Of a stretch of DNA of 64,000 nt, positions 1 to 8,457 are shown in pieces. Under the pieces are notes generated by a model. That model saw only the letters and a program-made list of their open reading frames with translations, had not been told where the DNA came from and made no database searches. The stretch's first letter is position 1; every line of letters starts with the position of its first letter. Origin of the DNA: JAOTZA01 sp965224065 (GTDB lineage: Bacteria > Acidobacteriota > Thermoanaerobaculia > Multivoradales > JAHEKO01); assembly GCA_965224065.1 (NCBI GenBank), contig CBDCYF010000005.1, positions 3,162,001-3,226,000 on the forward strand, in the 5' to 3' direction. The translations under genes were made by a program, and so were the position numbers.

Positions 1-478
1 CTTTGACAAAAACGGCAGCGTCACCGCGGCCAACTCGTCGAAGATCAACGACGGCGCCGCGGCCGTGGTGCTGACGACTTCCGACAAGGCCGCCGAGCTC
101 GGGGTGCGTCCACGCGCCCGGATCCTCGGCCACGCGACGTTTGCGCAAGAGCCCGAGTGGTTCACGACCGCTCCCGTGGGCGCGGTCCGAAAGCTCCTGG
201 AGCGCACCGGATCGGAGATCGACGACTTCGACCTCTGGGAGGTCAACGAGGCCTTTGCGGTCGTGGCGATGGCTTTTCTGGAAGAGCTCGGCCTCTCGCA
301 CGAGAAGGTCAACGTTCACGGCGGCGCGGTGGCGCTTGGTCACCCGATCGGCGCCTCCGGTGCCCGTATCGTCATCACCCTGCTCCACGCGTTGGAGCGG
401 CACGGTCTGAAAAAGGGATGCGCCGCCATCTGTATCGGTGGTGGCGAAGCGACGGCAATCGCGATCGAGAGGCTTTAG
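1..478 (+). CDS. Acetyl-CoA acetyltransferase (thiolase), 3' end only
   Basis: The 3' part of a degradative or biosynthetic thiolase, cut by the left window edge. The frame is open from base 2. Family motifs are in order: an NDGAAA stretch near the edge, the NEAFA loop, the GHPIGASGAR loop with the catalytic His, and the C-terminal CIGGGEA loop with the second catalytic Cys. The nucleophilic N-terminal Cys lies outside the window. Thiolases cleave 3-ketoacyl-CoA or condense two acetyl-CoA. The usual last loop reads CxGGGxG; here Glu replaces the usual residue after GGG. It stops 4 bp before lptD. It could end the CoA pathway encoded around 7.7-10.9 kb, but nothing in the sequence links them directly. 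Confidence 0.93.
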   Translation, partial: FDKNGSVTAANSSKINDGAAAVVLTTSDKAAELGVRPRARILGHATFAQEPEWFTTAPVGAVRKLLERTGSEIDDFDLWEVNEAFAVVAMAFLEELGLSHEKVNVHGGAVALGHPIGASGARIVITLLHALERHGLKKGCAAICIGGGEATAIAIERL

Positions 479-482
479 CACA

Positions 483-2825
483 ATGAAAATCCTGGTTGGT
501 TTTTTGGGACGTCTCGCGATCGGGCTGTGGCTTGCCGCGTGGCTCAGCGTGGTTCCGGCGGTTGCGCAGGAGACGCTGCCGGAGGAGGTCGCCGGAGAGG
601 GACTTTCGCTGGTCGAAGAAGAGGACGCCGGCGAGCTTTTCGACGCCGGAGCCGAAGACGGCTCCCCGCCCGGCCCCCCCGCTCCCGACCGGATCGTCTT
701 TGATGTGCCGTTCCCCCAGGACCGGGGGGGCGGTTTTGCAAAGGGGAGCGCGGGGACGGTCGACTATCTGGGTGAGCATCAGATCGTCGCCGCCGGAGCG
801 GTCGAGTTCAGCTATCAAAACACCAAGCTGCTGGCCGAGCGGGTGGAGGTAGATCTCGAGAAGAAGACCGTGGTCGCGGAAGGCAATGTGATCCTGGACG
901 AAGGACCGAGCCGAATCACCGGCACGCGACTCGAATACGACCTCGAGACCCGCACCGGCACGGTCTTCGACGCCGAGGGGTTTGTCGATCCGGACATGTT
1001 TTTGACCGGTTCCGAGATCCGCAAGGAGGGGGAGCACGTCTACACCATTACCGACGGTGTCCTGACCGCTTGTTCCGAGGATCTCACTCCCGACTGGAGC
1101 TTCAAGCTCGGGCGTGGCCGGGTCAATATGGAGGGTTGGGCCAAGGTCCACAACACCACCATGCGGGTCAAGAAACTGCCGGTGCTCTACCTGCCGTACT
1201 TGATTTTCCCGGCGCGCCAGGACCGAACGTCGGGGTTTTTGTTCCCCAACATCGGCTACTCGAGCGAACGGGGTCAGCATCTCGGGCTGGCCTGGTACCA
1301 GACCCTGGGGCGCAGCTACGACGCGACTTTCTACGCCGACCTCTATGGCAGGGACTACTATGGTTTTGGCGGCGAATTCCGCTACCGGCCCAGCCACGGA
1401 ACCGGCGGAACGATCCAAGCGCAACTGATTGACGATCCGACGGATCTGCTTTCGGATGGGACGCCGGCGGGCACTCGCTGGAAGGCCACCGTCAACCACA
1501 CCAGCGAGGATCTCCCATGGGGTCTGCGTGGGGTCATCCGCTATATCGACTTCTCCGATTTCGAGTTCTTCAGGGATTTCGAGCGCGACTTCAACAACAT
1601 CTCCATCCGTACCCTGTGGTCCTCGGCGTTTCTGGCCGGGAGCTGGGGCTCGCACTCGCTCAACCTGCTGGTGGACGACCGCGAGACCTTTATCCGTCGC
1701 GGCGTTACGGTCAACCAGCGCCAGCTTCCCGAGATCGAGTACCGCCTGAGACCCACGCAGATCGGCGACCTGCCGCTGTATCTCGAGCTGCTGAGCTCGG
1801 TCAACCTTTTCGAGGTCTCGCGTACCGATCTGCTCAAGGAGACCTACCATCGGGCCGATCTGGCCCCGCGGTTGACCGTGCCGATCTCGCCCGCCCCCTG
1901 GCTGTCGGTTTCTTTGGCGGCGGCCGCGCGCGCGACCAGCTACGGCAACAGCCTGACCCCCGACGGGACGGCCTTCAGTGGGGAGTCACTGACCCGCACC
2001 TTTCCGTCGGCCAGCGCGCAGATCATCGGTCCGTCTTTTTCGCGCATCTTTGACGCCAAGATCGGGCGCTTTGGCAAGTTCAAGCACATCATCGAACCAC
2101 GGTTCGCGTACCTGTTTATCGACGAGTTCGAGGACCAGGAGCTGGTTCCCCTCTTCGACGAGGTGGACACGCTTCTCGATCAGGAGCTGTTCTCGGTTTC
2201 GCTGGTGAATCGGTTGCTGGCCAAACCGGCGGATGAAGAATCGCTCGAAGGTGCCCGCGAGATCATGTCGCTCGAGATCGGCCAGAGCTTTAGCCAACGC
2301 GACGACCGGCCGCTTCAGTTATCCAGTGGCGGCACGCTGGAGACCCGGGACGGACCGATCGCCGCCCGCCTGCGGTTCAACCCCAGCCTCTATACAAATT
2401 TTGAGCTGCGCACTCAGTACAACACACTCTTCAGCAAGATCGAGTCGGCCTCGCTTCTGGGGGGCACCCGTTTTGGGGATCATTCGGTGGGTCTGAGCTG
2501 GGTGGCGCGCATCAACCCGGAGTTCGAGCAGACGACGAGCCACCAGGCGCGGCTGTACACGGATCTGGCTCTGGTCCGCAACCGCCTGAGGTTGGGCTCG
2601 CAGATCAACTTCGATCTGCAGTTGAATTTCTTGCAGATGCAGCGTCATGTCGTCACCTACACCTCGCAGTGCTATGGGCTGCGGTTCGAGTGGCGGGAGC
2701 TGGCGCGGATTCTGTCCACCGGGGCCGAAGACACCACATCGGAGTATCGGGTGTCCATCTCGCTCAAGAACATCGGTACGTTCCTGGACCTCAACGGCGG
2801 CGACACCAACGGCTTTCGACCGTAG
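483..2825 (+). CDS. lptD: LPS-assembly outer-membrane protein LptD (OstA)
   Basis: 780 residues. LptD forms the outer-membrane beta-barrel that inserts lipopolysaccharide into the outer leaflet with LptE. A signal peptide covers about residues 1-28, ending AVA-QE. An OstA/LptA-like jellyroll segment spans about 95-170 (YLGEHQIVAAGAVEF, then EGNVILDEG). From about 218 (KVHNTTMRVKKLPVLYLPY) the LptD barrel follows to the C-terminus. An in-frame ATG exists at 438, but it would overlap the thiolase and precede a weak leader. The ATG at 483 gives a clean signal peptide and has GAGG about 10 bp upstream. The gene shows that the host makes LPS or lipooligosaccharide. Length is typical of the family. 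Confidence 0.93.
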   Translation: MKILVGFLGRLAIGLWLAAWLSVVPAVAQETLPEEVAGEGLSLVEEEDAGELFDAGAEDGSPPGPPAPDRIVFDVPFPQDRGGGFAKGSAGTVDYLGEHQIVAAGAVEFSYQNTKLLAERVEVDLEKKTVVAEGNVILDEGPSRITGTRLEYDLETRTGTVFDAEGFVDPDMFLTGSEIRKEGEHVYTITDGVLTACSEDLTPDWSFKLGRGRVNMEGWAKVHNTTMRVKKLPVLYLPYLIFPARQDRTSGFLFPNIGYSSERGQHLGLAWYQTLGRSYDATFYADLYGRDYYGFGGEFRYRPSHGTGGTIQAQLIDDPTDLLSDGTPAGTRWKATVNHTSEDLPWGLRGVIRYIDFSDFEFFRDFERDFNNISIRTLWSSAFLAGSWGSHSLNLLVDDRETFIRRGVTVNQRQLPEIEYRLRPTQIGDLPLYLELLSSVNLFEVSRTDLLKETYHRADLAPRLTVPISPAPWLSVSLAAAARATSYGNSLTPDGTAFSGESLTRTFPSASAQIIGPSFSRIFDAKIGRFGKFKHIIEPRFAYLFIDEFEDQELVPLFDEVDTLLDQELFSVSLVNRLLAKPADEESLEGAREIMSLEIGQSFSQRDDRPLQLSSGGTLETRDGPIAARLRFNPSLYTNFELRTQYNTLFSKIESASLLGGTRFGDHSVGLSWVARINPEFEQTTSHQARLYTDLALVRNRLRLGSQINFDLQLNFLQMQRHVVTYTSQCYGLRFEWRELARILSTGAEDTTSEYRVSISLKNIGTFLDLNGGDTNGFRP

Positions 2826-2867
2826 TTTGCGTCGGGCGGTGGAGCGGGCCGGCCGGCAGCGAGCGCG

Positions 2868-3764
2868 ATGAGGGTACTGATCACCGGCGTCAGCGGCTTT
2901 CTCGGAGTGCCCATGGCGCGCCGGTTTGTCGCCGCCGGGCACCGGGTTTTTGGTACCTATGTCGGCGATCCGCCTTCCGTCGACGGGATCGACAGCGTTC
3001 GCGCCGATCTGCTGGACCCCACCGCGCTCCGGGACGCGGTCGATCGCGCCCGCCCCGACGTGGTCGTCCATCTCGCGGGGTTGAGCCACGTCGGCGAATC
3101 CTGGGACCGTGCGGAAGAGTACCGACGGATCAACGTCGACGGCACGGAGAGGTTGTTGAGCGCCGCCGAGGGTTGCAGGGTGGTGCTGGCGTCGAGCGCG
3201 CAGGTCTACGGTCCCGTGGCCCCCCGGAGCCAGCCGATCCGGGAGGAGATGCCCCTGAACCCCAGGAACCCGTACGCCGAGAGCAAGGCGGAGGCCGAGC
3301 GCTTGGTGCTGGCCGCGGGCGGTACGGGGATCCGGTTGTTCAACGTCGTGGGCCCGGGTCAGGCACCCAATTTTGCCCTGCCGTCCTTCGCCAGCCAGTT
3401 GGCGGCGCTTCGCGGGGTCGAGGATCCGGTTCTTCGAGTCGGCGATCTGTCGCCACGCCGTGATTTTCTGCCGCTGTCCGACGCGATCGAGGGCTATCTC
3501 ACCGTGGTCGAGCACGGCGACCCGGGAGCGGTGTACAACCTGGGGAGCGGCGTCGCGGTATCGATCGCCGAAGCCTTGGAGGTGCTGATAGAGGTCTCCG
3601 GCGTGCGGCCGAGGGTCGAGGTGGAATCGAGCCGTTTGCGAGCGCAAGAGGTCCCGCTCCTCTATGCCGACATCCGTCGATTGGAGGCGCTGGGCTGGGC
3701 ACCCCAGAGCGATCTGCGGCGCGCCCTCGAAGACCTCTGGTCGAGCCTCACCGACCCGTTCTGA
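2868..3764 (+). CDS. NAD(P)-dependent sugar-nucleotide epimerase/reductase, extended SDR (RMD-like)
   Basis: 298 residues. An extended short-chain dehydrogenase acting on a nucleotide sugar; the pattern is closest to GDP-6-deoxy-D-mannose reductase. The Rossmann motif GVSGFLG is at residues 7-13, an ASSAQVYG segment carries the catalytic Ser, and the YAESK motif places Tyr136 and Lys140. RDFLP and a GAVYNLGSG segment match the substrate-binding half of the family. It lies 42 bp after lptD on the same strand, so it may be cotranscribed and make a precursor for the LPS that LptD exports. The exact substrate is an inference. Confidence 0.85.
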   Translation: MRVLITGVSGFLGVPMARRFVAAGHRVFGTYVGDPPSVDGIDSVRADLLDPTALRDAVDRARPDVVVHLAGLSHVGESWDRAEEYRRINVDGTERLLSAAEGCRVVLASSAQVYGPVAPRSQPIREEMPLNPRNPYAESKAEAERLVLAAGGTGIRLFNVVGPGQAPNFALPSFASQLAALRGVEDPVLRVGDLSPRRDFLPLSDAIEGYLTVVEHGDPGAVYNLGSGVAVSIAEALEVLIEVSGVRPRVEVESSRLRAQEVPLLYADIRRLEALGWAPQSDLRRALEDLWSSLTDPF

Positions 3765-3800
3765 TCGCGCCGGCAAAACCGGAATTGCAAAGAGCCGGGC

Positions 3801-3829
3801 CCGAGCCCGCGCACGATGCGCGGGCTCGG
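3801..3829. terminator. Strong hairpin between convergent genes
   Basis: A perfect 13-bp stem (CCGAGCCCGCGCA / TGCGCGGGCTCGG) with a CGA loop. It lies between the epimerase stop at 3764 and the kynureninase stop at 3984, which read toward each other. There is no U-tract, so it is a candidate stem terminator or mRNA-end stabiliser for both directions rather than a classical intrinsic terminator. Confidence 0.55.
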
Positions 3830-3983
3830 AGCGTGGCACCTCGGGCTGCGACCCCCTTGGCGCTCTGGGCCCGGCGTGGCCTAGGATAGCAGAACCGGCA
3901 GAAAAAATCGGAGACCGTAATAAAAGTAAGGCTTTCCGAGGAAAAACAGCAGATTATGACTGCGAATCGAGGGCGGCAAAATT

Positions 3984-5201
3984 CTATGCTTTTTGTCTTG
4001 CGACCTCACCCAGCGTCTCGATCGCGCGGTCGAGCTGTTCATCGCTCAGATACGGGGCCGGCCCCAGCCGCAGGCTGTGATGCCGGCTGTCGCAGAAAAC
4101 CCCTCGTTGTTTGAGGTTGTCGCAGATCTGGCCGGCCATGGGGGAGTCGAGGCACAGAAAGCCGCCCAAGGATTCGATCGGCACTGAGCGGTCGCGCCCC
4201 AGAACTTCCGGATCCAGATCGAGGGCGTCAAAACCACCCGCCAGCCGACCGACCTGGTGTTGGCTGATTCGGCGGAGCAGGTTGGGGGTGAGCCGATGTT
4301 GGTCGAAGAATCGAAAGACCTCGGCGGCGCGGTAGTGGCTGGTCGGATCGTAGGTAGCACCGGCAAAACGATTGTCGCCCGGGTGATAACCCACCGGCCC
4401 ACCTTCTTGCGCCCCGCTGAGCTCGTCGAACTCGGCAAACCATCCGGTTGCGACCGGCCGTAGCTCCGAGTCGGCGGGGAAGCGCAGGATCGCGTTGCCC
4501 TCGCCGAGCTGACAGTACTTGTAGCCCGCGCTGACGACAAAGGCGTCCTCCAGTGCGCGCTCGCGGAGCGAGAAGGGGACCACGTTGAGCTGGTGATAGG
4601 TATCGAGAACCAGAATCGCGCCATGCCGCCGGCAGGCCTCGGCCGCGGGTGTGAGGTCCCCCGCGATGCGGGCGCTGGAGAAAAAAACCGTCGACGTGAA
4701 CACCGCCGCCGTGTTGTCCGAGACTCGCGCGGCGAGCCGTTCGCCGACGGTCGCCGCCGGATGTGCCGCCACACGTGTCACCTCGATCCCTTCTTCCTCG
4801 AGACGGCGAAGCTGGCGCTCGAGCGCGTGGAACTCGCGGTCCGTGGCCACCAGGTGGCGCCGCGCCCGGCGATCGGCGCAATCCCACAGCGGGAGCGCGG
4901 ACAGGAGCTTGATCAGCAGGTCGTGGGTGGCTGAAGCCAGCGAATAGTGCCCGGTGGGGTCGTCCAGGAGCCTGCGGTAACCCGCGCGCACCCGGCCGGC
5001 GGTGGCAAAGGCGCGATCCCACTTGTCGTCCACAAAGCGGGCGGCGTCAGTGAACGCTTTCTGCTGACCCTCGAATCCGCAGTCCGGCCACGCCTGGTGA
5101 GAGTGACCGCTCAGCAGAAGGCGCTCACCGACGGCGAACCGCCGGTAGTGCGAGGCCAGGATATTGGGGGTCTTGCGGAAGTCGGCCAGCGTGTGCGGCA
5201 T
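3984..5201 (-). CDS. kynU: Kynureninase
   Basis: 405 residues. A PLP enzyme of the aminotransferase class V fold that cleaves kynurenine to anthranilate and alanine. The Schiff-base lysine is expected at Lys228 in GYKYCQLGEGN, and LVLDTYHQ places the PLP-contacting Asp at 200. The start at MPHTLADFRK is chosen because it falls 2 bp after the tryptophan dioxygenase stop; upstream in-frame ATGs would lie inside that gene. Length and motif order fit bacterial kynureninases, although the Lys region differs from the common YKYLNGGPG form. It forms a two-gene operon with kynA. No kynurenine formamidase is visible in the window. Confidence 0.88.
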   Translation of the reverse strand: MPHTLADFRKTPNILASHYRRFAVGERLLLSGHSHQAWPDCGFEGQQKAFTDAARFVDDKWDRAFATAGRVRAGYRRLLDDPTGHYSLASATHDLLIKLLSALPLWDCADRRARRHLVATDREFHALERQLRRLEEEGIEVTRVAAHPAATVGERLAARVSDNTAAVFTSTVFFSSARIAGDLTPAAEACRRHGAILVLDTYHQLNVVPFSLRERALEDAFVVSAGYKYCQLGEGNAILRFPADSELRPVATGWFAEFDELSGAQEGGPVGYHPGDNRFAGATYDPTSHYRAAEVFRFFDQHRLTPNLLRRISQHQVGRLAGGFDALDLDPEVLGRDRSVPIESLGGFLCLDSPMAGQICDNLKQRGVFCDSRHHSLRLGPAPYLSDEQLDRAIETLGEVARQKA

Positions 5202-5203
5202 GG

Positions 5204-6046
5204 CTAGAGCCGGTCGCGAATGCTCCAGAGGTCCGGGAAGAGGGGGTGAAAGAGTGTCCCCTTGAGGTATGCGGCACCGGCCGAGCCACCGGTCCCCGGT
5301 TTGGATCCGATCGTCCGCTCGACCATCTTGACGTGCCGGTACCGCCACTCCTGGAGCCCTTCGTCGAGATCCACCATGCGCTCGCACACTGTCTGGGCCA
5401 GGTGATCGTCGCGATAGGCCGCAAGCAAGACGGCTTGGACCTCGGCCGACTCGGGGACCGGCTTGGCGAGATCGCGCTCCAGGCTCTCGGCCGGTACGTC
5501 GAAGCCGCGCTGGGCGAGAAACCGCAAAAACGAGTCATAGAGTGTTCGTTCACCCATCAGCTCCAGCAGCCGGCGCCCCCCCGGGCTGTCGGCCGTGTGG
5601 TGCTCGAGCGCGCGGGGGTCCTTGTGGCCGAGGAGAAACTCGGTCTCGCGAAACTGGGCCGACTGAAAGCCACTCGCCGACTCCAGCCGCTTGCGGAACG
5701 AGCCAAAGGACATCGGCGTCATCGTCTCGAGAATGTCGACCTGGGCCACGAGGATCTTGAGGATGGTCAACACGCGCTTGAAGCCGGCCAGCGCGGTGGC
5801 GGCGTCCCCGTCCTCCAGGGAAGCCTGGAGCAGCCGGACCTCGTGGTTGATTTGCTTGAACCACAGCTCATAGACCTGGTGGATGATGATGAACAACAGC
5901 TCGTCGTGCTCGGGGCCGTCGGGTCCGCTGGACTTGGGCTGCTGGAGATCGAGCAGCTCGTCGATCTTCAGATAACTCGAATACGTCAGCGCTTTGCCGG
6001 GTTGTCGCGGGCCGGTCATCGAATCCGAGAATAGAGGAACGGCCAC
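5204..6046 (-). CDS. kynA: Tryptophan 2,3-dioxygenase
   Basis: 280 residues. A haem enzyme that opens the indole ring of tryptophan to give N-formylkynurenine. The family signatures are nearly complete: FIIIHQVYELWFKQ at 52-65 (distal His56), SGFQSAQFR at 125-133, and RYRHVKMVER with the axial haem ligand His238. GTGGSAGAAYLK and LFPDLW close the protein. The ATG at 6046 is used; a second in-frame ATG at 6019 (MTGPRQPG) would also give a usual length. It is transcribed toward kynU with a 2-bp gap, so the two are almost certainly one operon. Confidence 0.93.
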   Translation of the reverse strand: MAVPLFSDSMTGPRQPGKALTYSSYLKIDELLDLQQPKSSGPDGPEHDELLFIIIHQVYELWFKQINHEVRLLQASLEDGDAATALAGFKRVLTILKILVAQVDILETMTPMSFGSFRKRLESASGFQSAQFRETEFLLGHKDPRALEHHTADSPGGRRLLELMGERTLYDSFLRFLAQRGFDVPAESLERDLAKPVPESAEVQAVLLAAYRDDHLAQTVCERMVDLDEGLQEWRYRHVKMVERTIGSKPGTGGSAGAAYLKGTLFHPLFPDLWSIRDRL

Positions 6047-6144
6047 CGTGGGAGCAAGTCTTCAGCTTGCGGCTTTTTGGCCCTCCTTGAGGGAAATTGT
6101 GTTGAGTACCGTTGCTTGTGACGCACACGGGCATTGGGGGCGGT

Positions 6145-6173
6145 TTGAAAGGAATAGAACATTGTGATATAAA
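6145..6173 (+). promoter_or_regulatory. Near-consensus sigma-70 promoter upstream of the Cys-rich protein
   Basis: TTGAAA at 6145-6150, a 17-nt spacer and TATAAA at 6168-6173, inside an AT-rich stretch that is unusual for this genome. It points at the gene starting at 6247 and would give a leader of about 65 nt containing the AAAGGAA ribosome-binding site at 6234-6240. Confidence 0.65.
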
Positions 6174-6246
6174 TAAATAAATCAACCAGGCAAAGTGGAG
6201 CGCGTCCAGGTTTGACGATGAGGCGAGTTGGAGAAAGGAACGCTCA

Positions 6247-7047
6247 ATGCGACGCTGTTCATTTGTGGTTGTTCTAGCGATTGTGTTGCTCAGCCCGCAA
6301 GAGCGAGTACTTGGCCAGTCGCCTTCTCATGGCGTCCGCGCTTGCTCGCCGTCGGAGTTCGAGCTCGTCAGGAGCACAGATCAGTCTGCACTTTTTGTGG
6401 TGCGTGGTCGAGCTTACGAGGTCTTGACGGGAAATCGGGCGTTTCAGCACTTGGCCTCGAAACGACTCCGCAACCCGCAGCGGTTTGTCGGAGCCGGGGC
6501 CGCTTTGGCAGCCAGAGGCTACCGGCCTACAGACACCGTCGTCGTTGAGCGAAGTCTTGGGCCCGCAAAACTGGCCATCCCGGGCTACCGTGGTCCGGCT
6601 TCTCCCCAGCCGAAGCAAGCCGGCACGACTTATAGCAACTGGCAGGGAGAGCAGATTTTTTGGTCTTGGGACGACGGCGATGACGGTACGTGGGAGGGGA
6701 GTCAGTACGTGGAGCGCACGGTAGACCCCGCTTGGGTTGCCTACGACGGCCAGATCGACGTGTCCAATACAAACGGTACTGCAATTTGGGGAGTAAAAAC
6801 GGGTGGGGGCGGTCCCATATCCCGGCCGGGCGGGAGCGATCGGCTGGAGCCTCGCTTTGCTAGCTTTGCCCCTATCCACCACACCCTCGACCGAGATTTC
6901 AAGGAATGGGCGGTTTGCATCATGGGCGGATGCTTGGGGTGTGCGGGTGGCTGCGTTTTTACGGGACCGCTTTATCCCGGTTGCTATGGAGCTTGTTGTT
7001 TTGGCGTATCCATCGCCTGCGCGATCGAGTACTACTTCAGCGAGTGA
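6247..7047 (+). CDS. Secreted protein of unknown function with an eight-cysteine C-terminal tail
   Basis: 266 residues; no family recognised. A signal peptide (residues 1-24, ending VLGQ) is followed by about 190 mainly polar residues with a Trp-rich middle (YSNWQGEQIFWSWDDG). The last 50 residues are hydrophobic and glycine-rich, with cysteines at about 224, 229, 232, 236, 246, 250, 251 and 258. The rest of the exported part has only one Cys. A long precursor with a compact Cys-rich hydrophobic tail recalls precursors such as halocin C8, but that is resemblance in layout, not homology. Local GC is visibly lower than in neighbouring genes. The start follows AAAGGAA at good spacing. The next gene, 33 bp downstream, encodes a four-helix membrane protein. 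Confidence 0.75.
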   Translation: MRRCSFVVVLAIVLLSPQERVLGQSPSHGVRACSPSEFELVRSTDQSALFVVRGRAYEVLTGNRAFQHLASKRLRNPQRFVGAGAALAARGYRPTDTVVVERSLGPAKLAIPGYRGPASPQPKQAGTTYSNWQGEQIFWSWDDGDDGTWEGSQYVERTVDPAWVAYDGQIDVSNTNGTAIWGVKTGGGGPISRPGGSDRLEPRFASFAPIHHTLDRDFKEWAVCIMGGCLGCAGGCVFTGPLYPGCYGACCFGVSIACAIEYYFSE

Positions 7048-7080
7048 TGCTCTCGAAATGAAAAGAAACGGAAGAAACTC

Positions 7081-7515
7081 ATGAAAAAGAACTCGGTTGG
7101 CATCGCCTACGGAGCGTTGCTGGCAAGTGGCTTTCTGCTCCTCATTCTCGGCTTGGATCGAGTCGTCGGCACCAGCGGGTTCGCCCTGTTGGTGGGAAGT
7201 TATCTGTTGTTGACCGGCTGGATGCCCTGGAGGAGACTGAGCCTGCGCTTGACGACTGTCGGGATGTACAGCGCCGGGCTGGCACTGGTGGCTCTGGGTG
7301 TGCTCGGTTTGACGCAGAACCGCGATTTGGTCTCGCTGCAGCCGTGGCTGTTGGTGCCGTTGCTTGTCGCTGTGCTGAGTGGCCCGATCCTGCTGTGGGC
7401 GGATCGAAACCGGCATCCCGCCGCGTGGAGTCGGTGGAAACGAGCTGTCGGCGAAGCCTCCCTGGGAGATCTTCTCCGCGGCCGGCACGTTCCGCGGGGA
7501 TCATCAGTCCACTGA
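7081..7515 (+). CDS. Small four-helix membrane protein of unknown function
   Basis: 144 residues; no family recognised. Four hydrophobic segments lie at about 9-28, 34-50, 60-79 and 89-106. A basic, presumably cytoplasmic tail follows (ADRNRHPAAWSRWKR). It starts 33 bp after the Cys-rich secreted protein with GGAAGAAAC upstream, so the two are probably cotranscribed. The position would suit an immunity, export or thiol-redox partner of that protein, but no cysteine pair or catalytic motif is visible to decide. Beyond its stop, 174 bp without a recognisable gene lead to the next operon. Confidence 0.7.
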   Translation: MKKNSVGIAYGALLASGFLLLILGLDRVVGTSGFALLVGSYLLLTGWMPWRRLSLRLTTVGMYSAGLALVALGVLGLTQNRDLVSLQPWLLVPLLVAVLSGPILLWADRNRHPAAWSRWKRAVGEASLGDLLRGRHVPRGSSVH

Positions 7516-7689
7516 CGGCTTCCGTAAGCCAGGTGGTGCGAGGGGCGGGTGCCGCGGTGATTCGGTAGCGCCCAAGGCGGGAGTCAACGCTCCGGCAACC
7601 GCGTTCGGTTTCCACTGGCGTCGTTTCGTTTTTGGACGCTGTCCGGAAGCCCGCTTGACAGGTCCCAGGGCCGACTCTAACGTTGCCGC

Positions 7690-8457
7690 GTGTTCCTGGA
7701 GGGAAAGACTGCGGTGATCACCGGGGCCGGCCGGGGGATAGGCGCAGCGGTGGCGAAGGATCTGGCAAGCCATGGCGCCGCGGTGGTCGTCAGTGCCAGA
7801 ACGCAGAAAGAGATCGAGGCGATCGCCGACGAGATCGGAGAAGCAGCCACACCGGTCGAGTGCGATGTCTCGGATCCGGATCAGGTGACGGATCTCTACC
7901 GCCGCGCCAGCGAGGGCCACGGCGGTGTCGACATCCTGGTCAATAACGCCGGTATTGCCCGATCGGCACCGCTCGAGAAGATCCGTCTCGAGGAGTGGAA
8001 CCGGATCATGGCCGTCAATGTCACCGGAACGTTTCTGTGCACACAGGCCTTTTTGCCCGCGATGGTCGAGCGGGGCTGGGGCCGGGTGATCAACATCGCA
8101 TCTACGGCCGGCAAGACGGGTGGTGCCTACATCTCGGCTTACTCGGCGTCGAAGCACGCGGTGGTGGGGTTTACCCGGTCGATCGCGATGGAGGTGGCGT
8201 CCACGGGCGTTACCGTCAACGCGGTCTGTCCCGGCTATGTCGACACGGCGTTGGTGGATCGGGCGGTCGGCTCGATCGTCGAGCTGACGGGAACGGAAGA
8301 AGACGCGGTACGGCGGAAGCTGGCCGAGACCAGTCCGCAGAGTCGAATTTTCGAGCCGCAGGAGGTGGCGTTTCTGGTTAGCAGCCTGTGCGACGAGCGG
8401 GCGCGGGGGATTCACGGCCAGGCGCTGGCACTCGACGGCGGGGCGACACTGACGTGA
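7690..8457 (+). CDS. Short-chain dehydrogenase/reductase (3-hydroxyacyl-CoA or related substrate)
   Basis: 255 residues. A classical SDR: GAGRGIG at 12-18 binds NAD(P), NNAG is present, a Ser in NIASTAG precedes YSASK (Tyr151, Lys155), and the C-terminus ends HGQALALDGGATLT. The start codon is GTG at 7690, giving a usual N-terminus (FLEGKTAVITG). The stop overlaps the GTG of the RidA-like gene by 4 bp, and two further CoA-metabolism genes follow. The context suggests oxidation of a 3-hydroxyacyl-CoA intermediate. The family also includes 3-hydroxybutyrate and ketoacyl reductases, which sequence alone does not exclude. Confidence 0.85.
   Translation: MFLEGKTAVITGAGRGIGAAVAKDLASHGAAVVVSARTQKEIEAIADEIGEAATPVECDVSDPDQVTDLYRRASEGHGGVDILVNNAGIARSAPLEKIRLEEWNRIMAVNVTGTFLCTQAFLPAMVERGWGRVINIASTAGKTGGAYISAYSASKHAVVGFTRSIAMEVASTGVTVNAVCPGYVDTALVDRAVGSIVELTGTEEDAVRRKLAETSPQSRIFEPQEVAFLVSSLCDERARGIHGQALALDGGATLT

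Noticed and set aside
375..1850. Long antisense frame (491 codons) over lptD
   Set aside because: It mirrors lptD codon bias and has no motif; lptD on the other strand has full family signatures.
2319..3839. 506-codon antisense frame over the lptD end and the epimerase
   Set aside because: Arg/His-rich shadow composition; both plus-strand genes are well supported.
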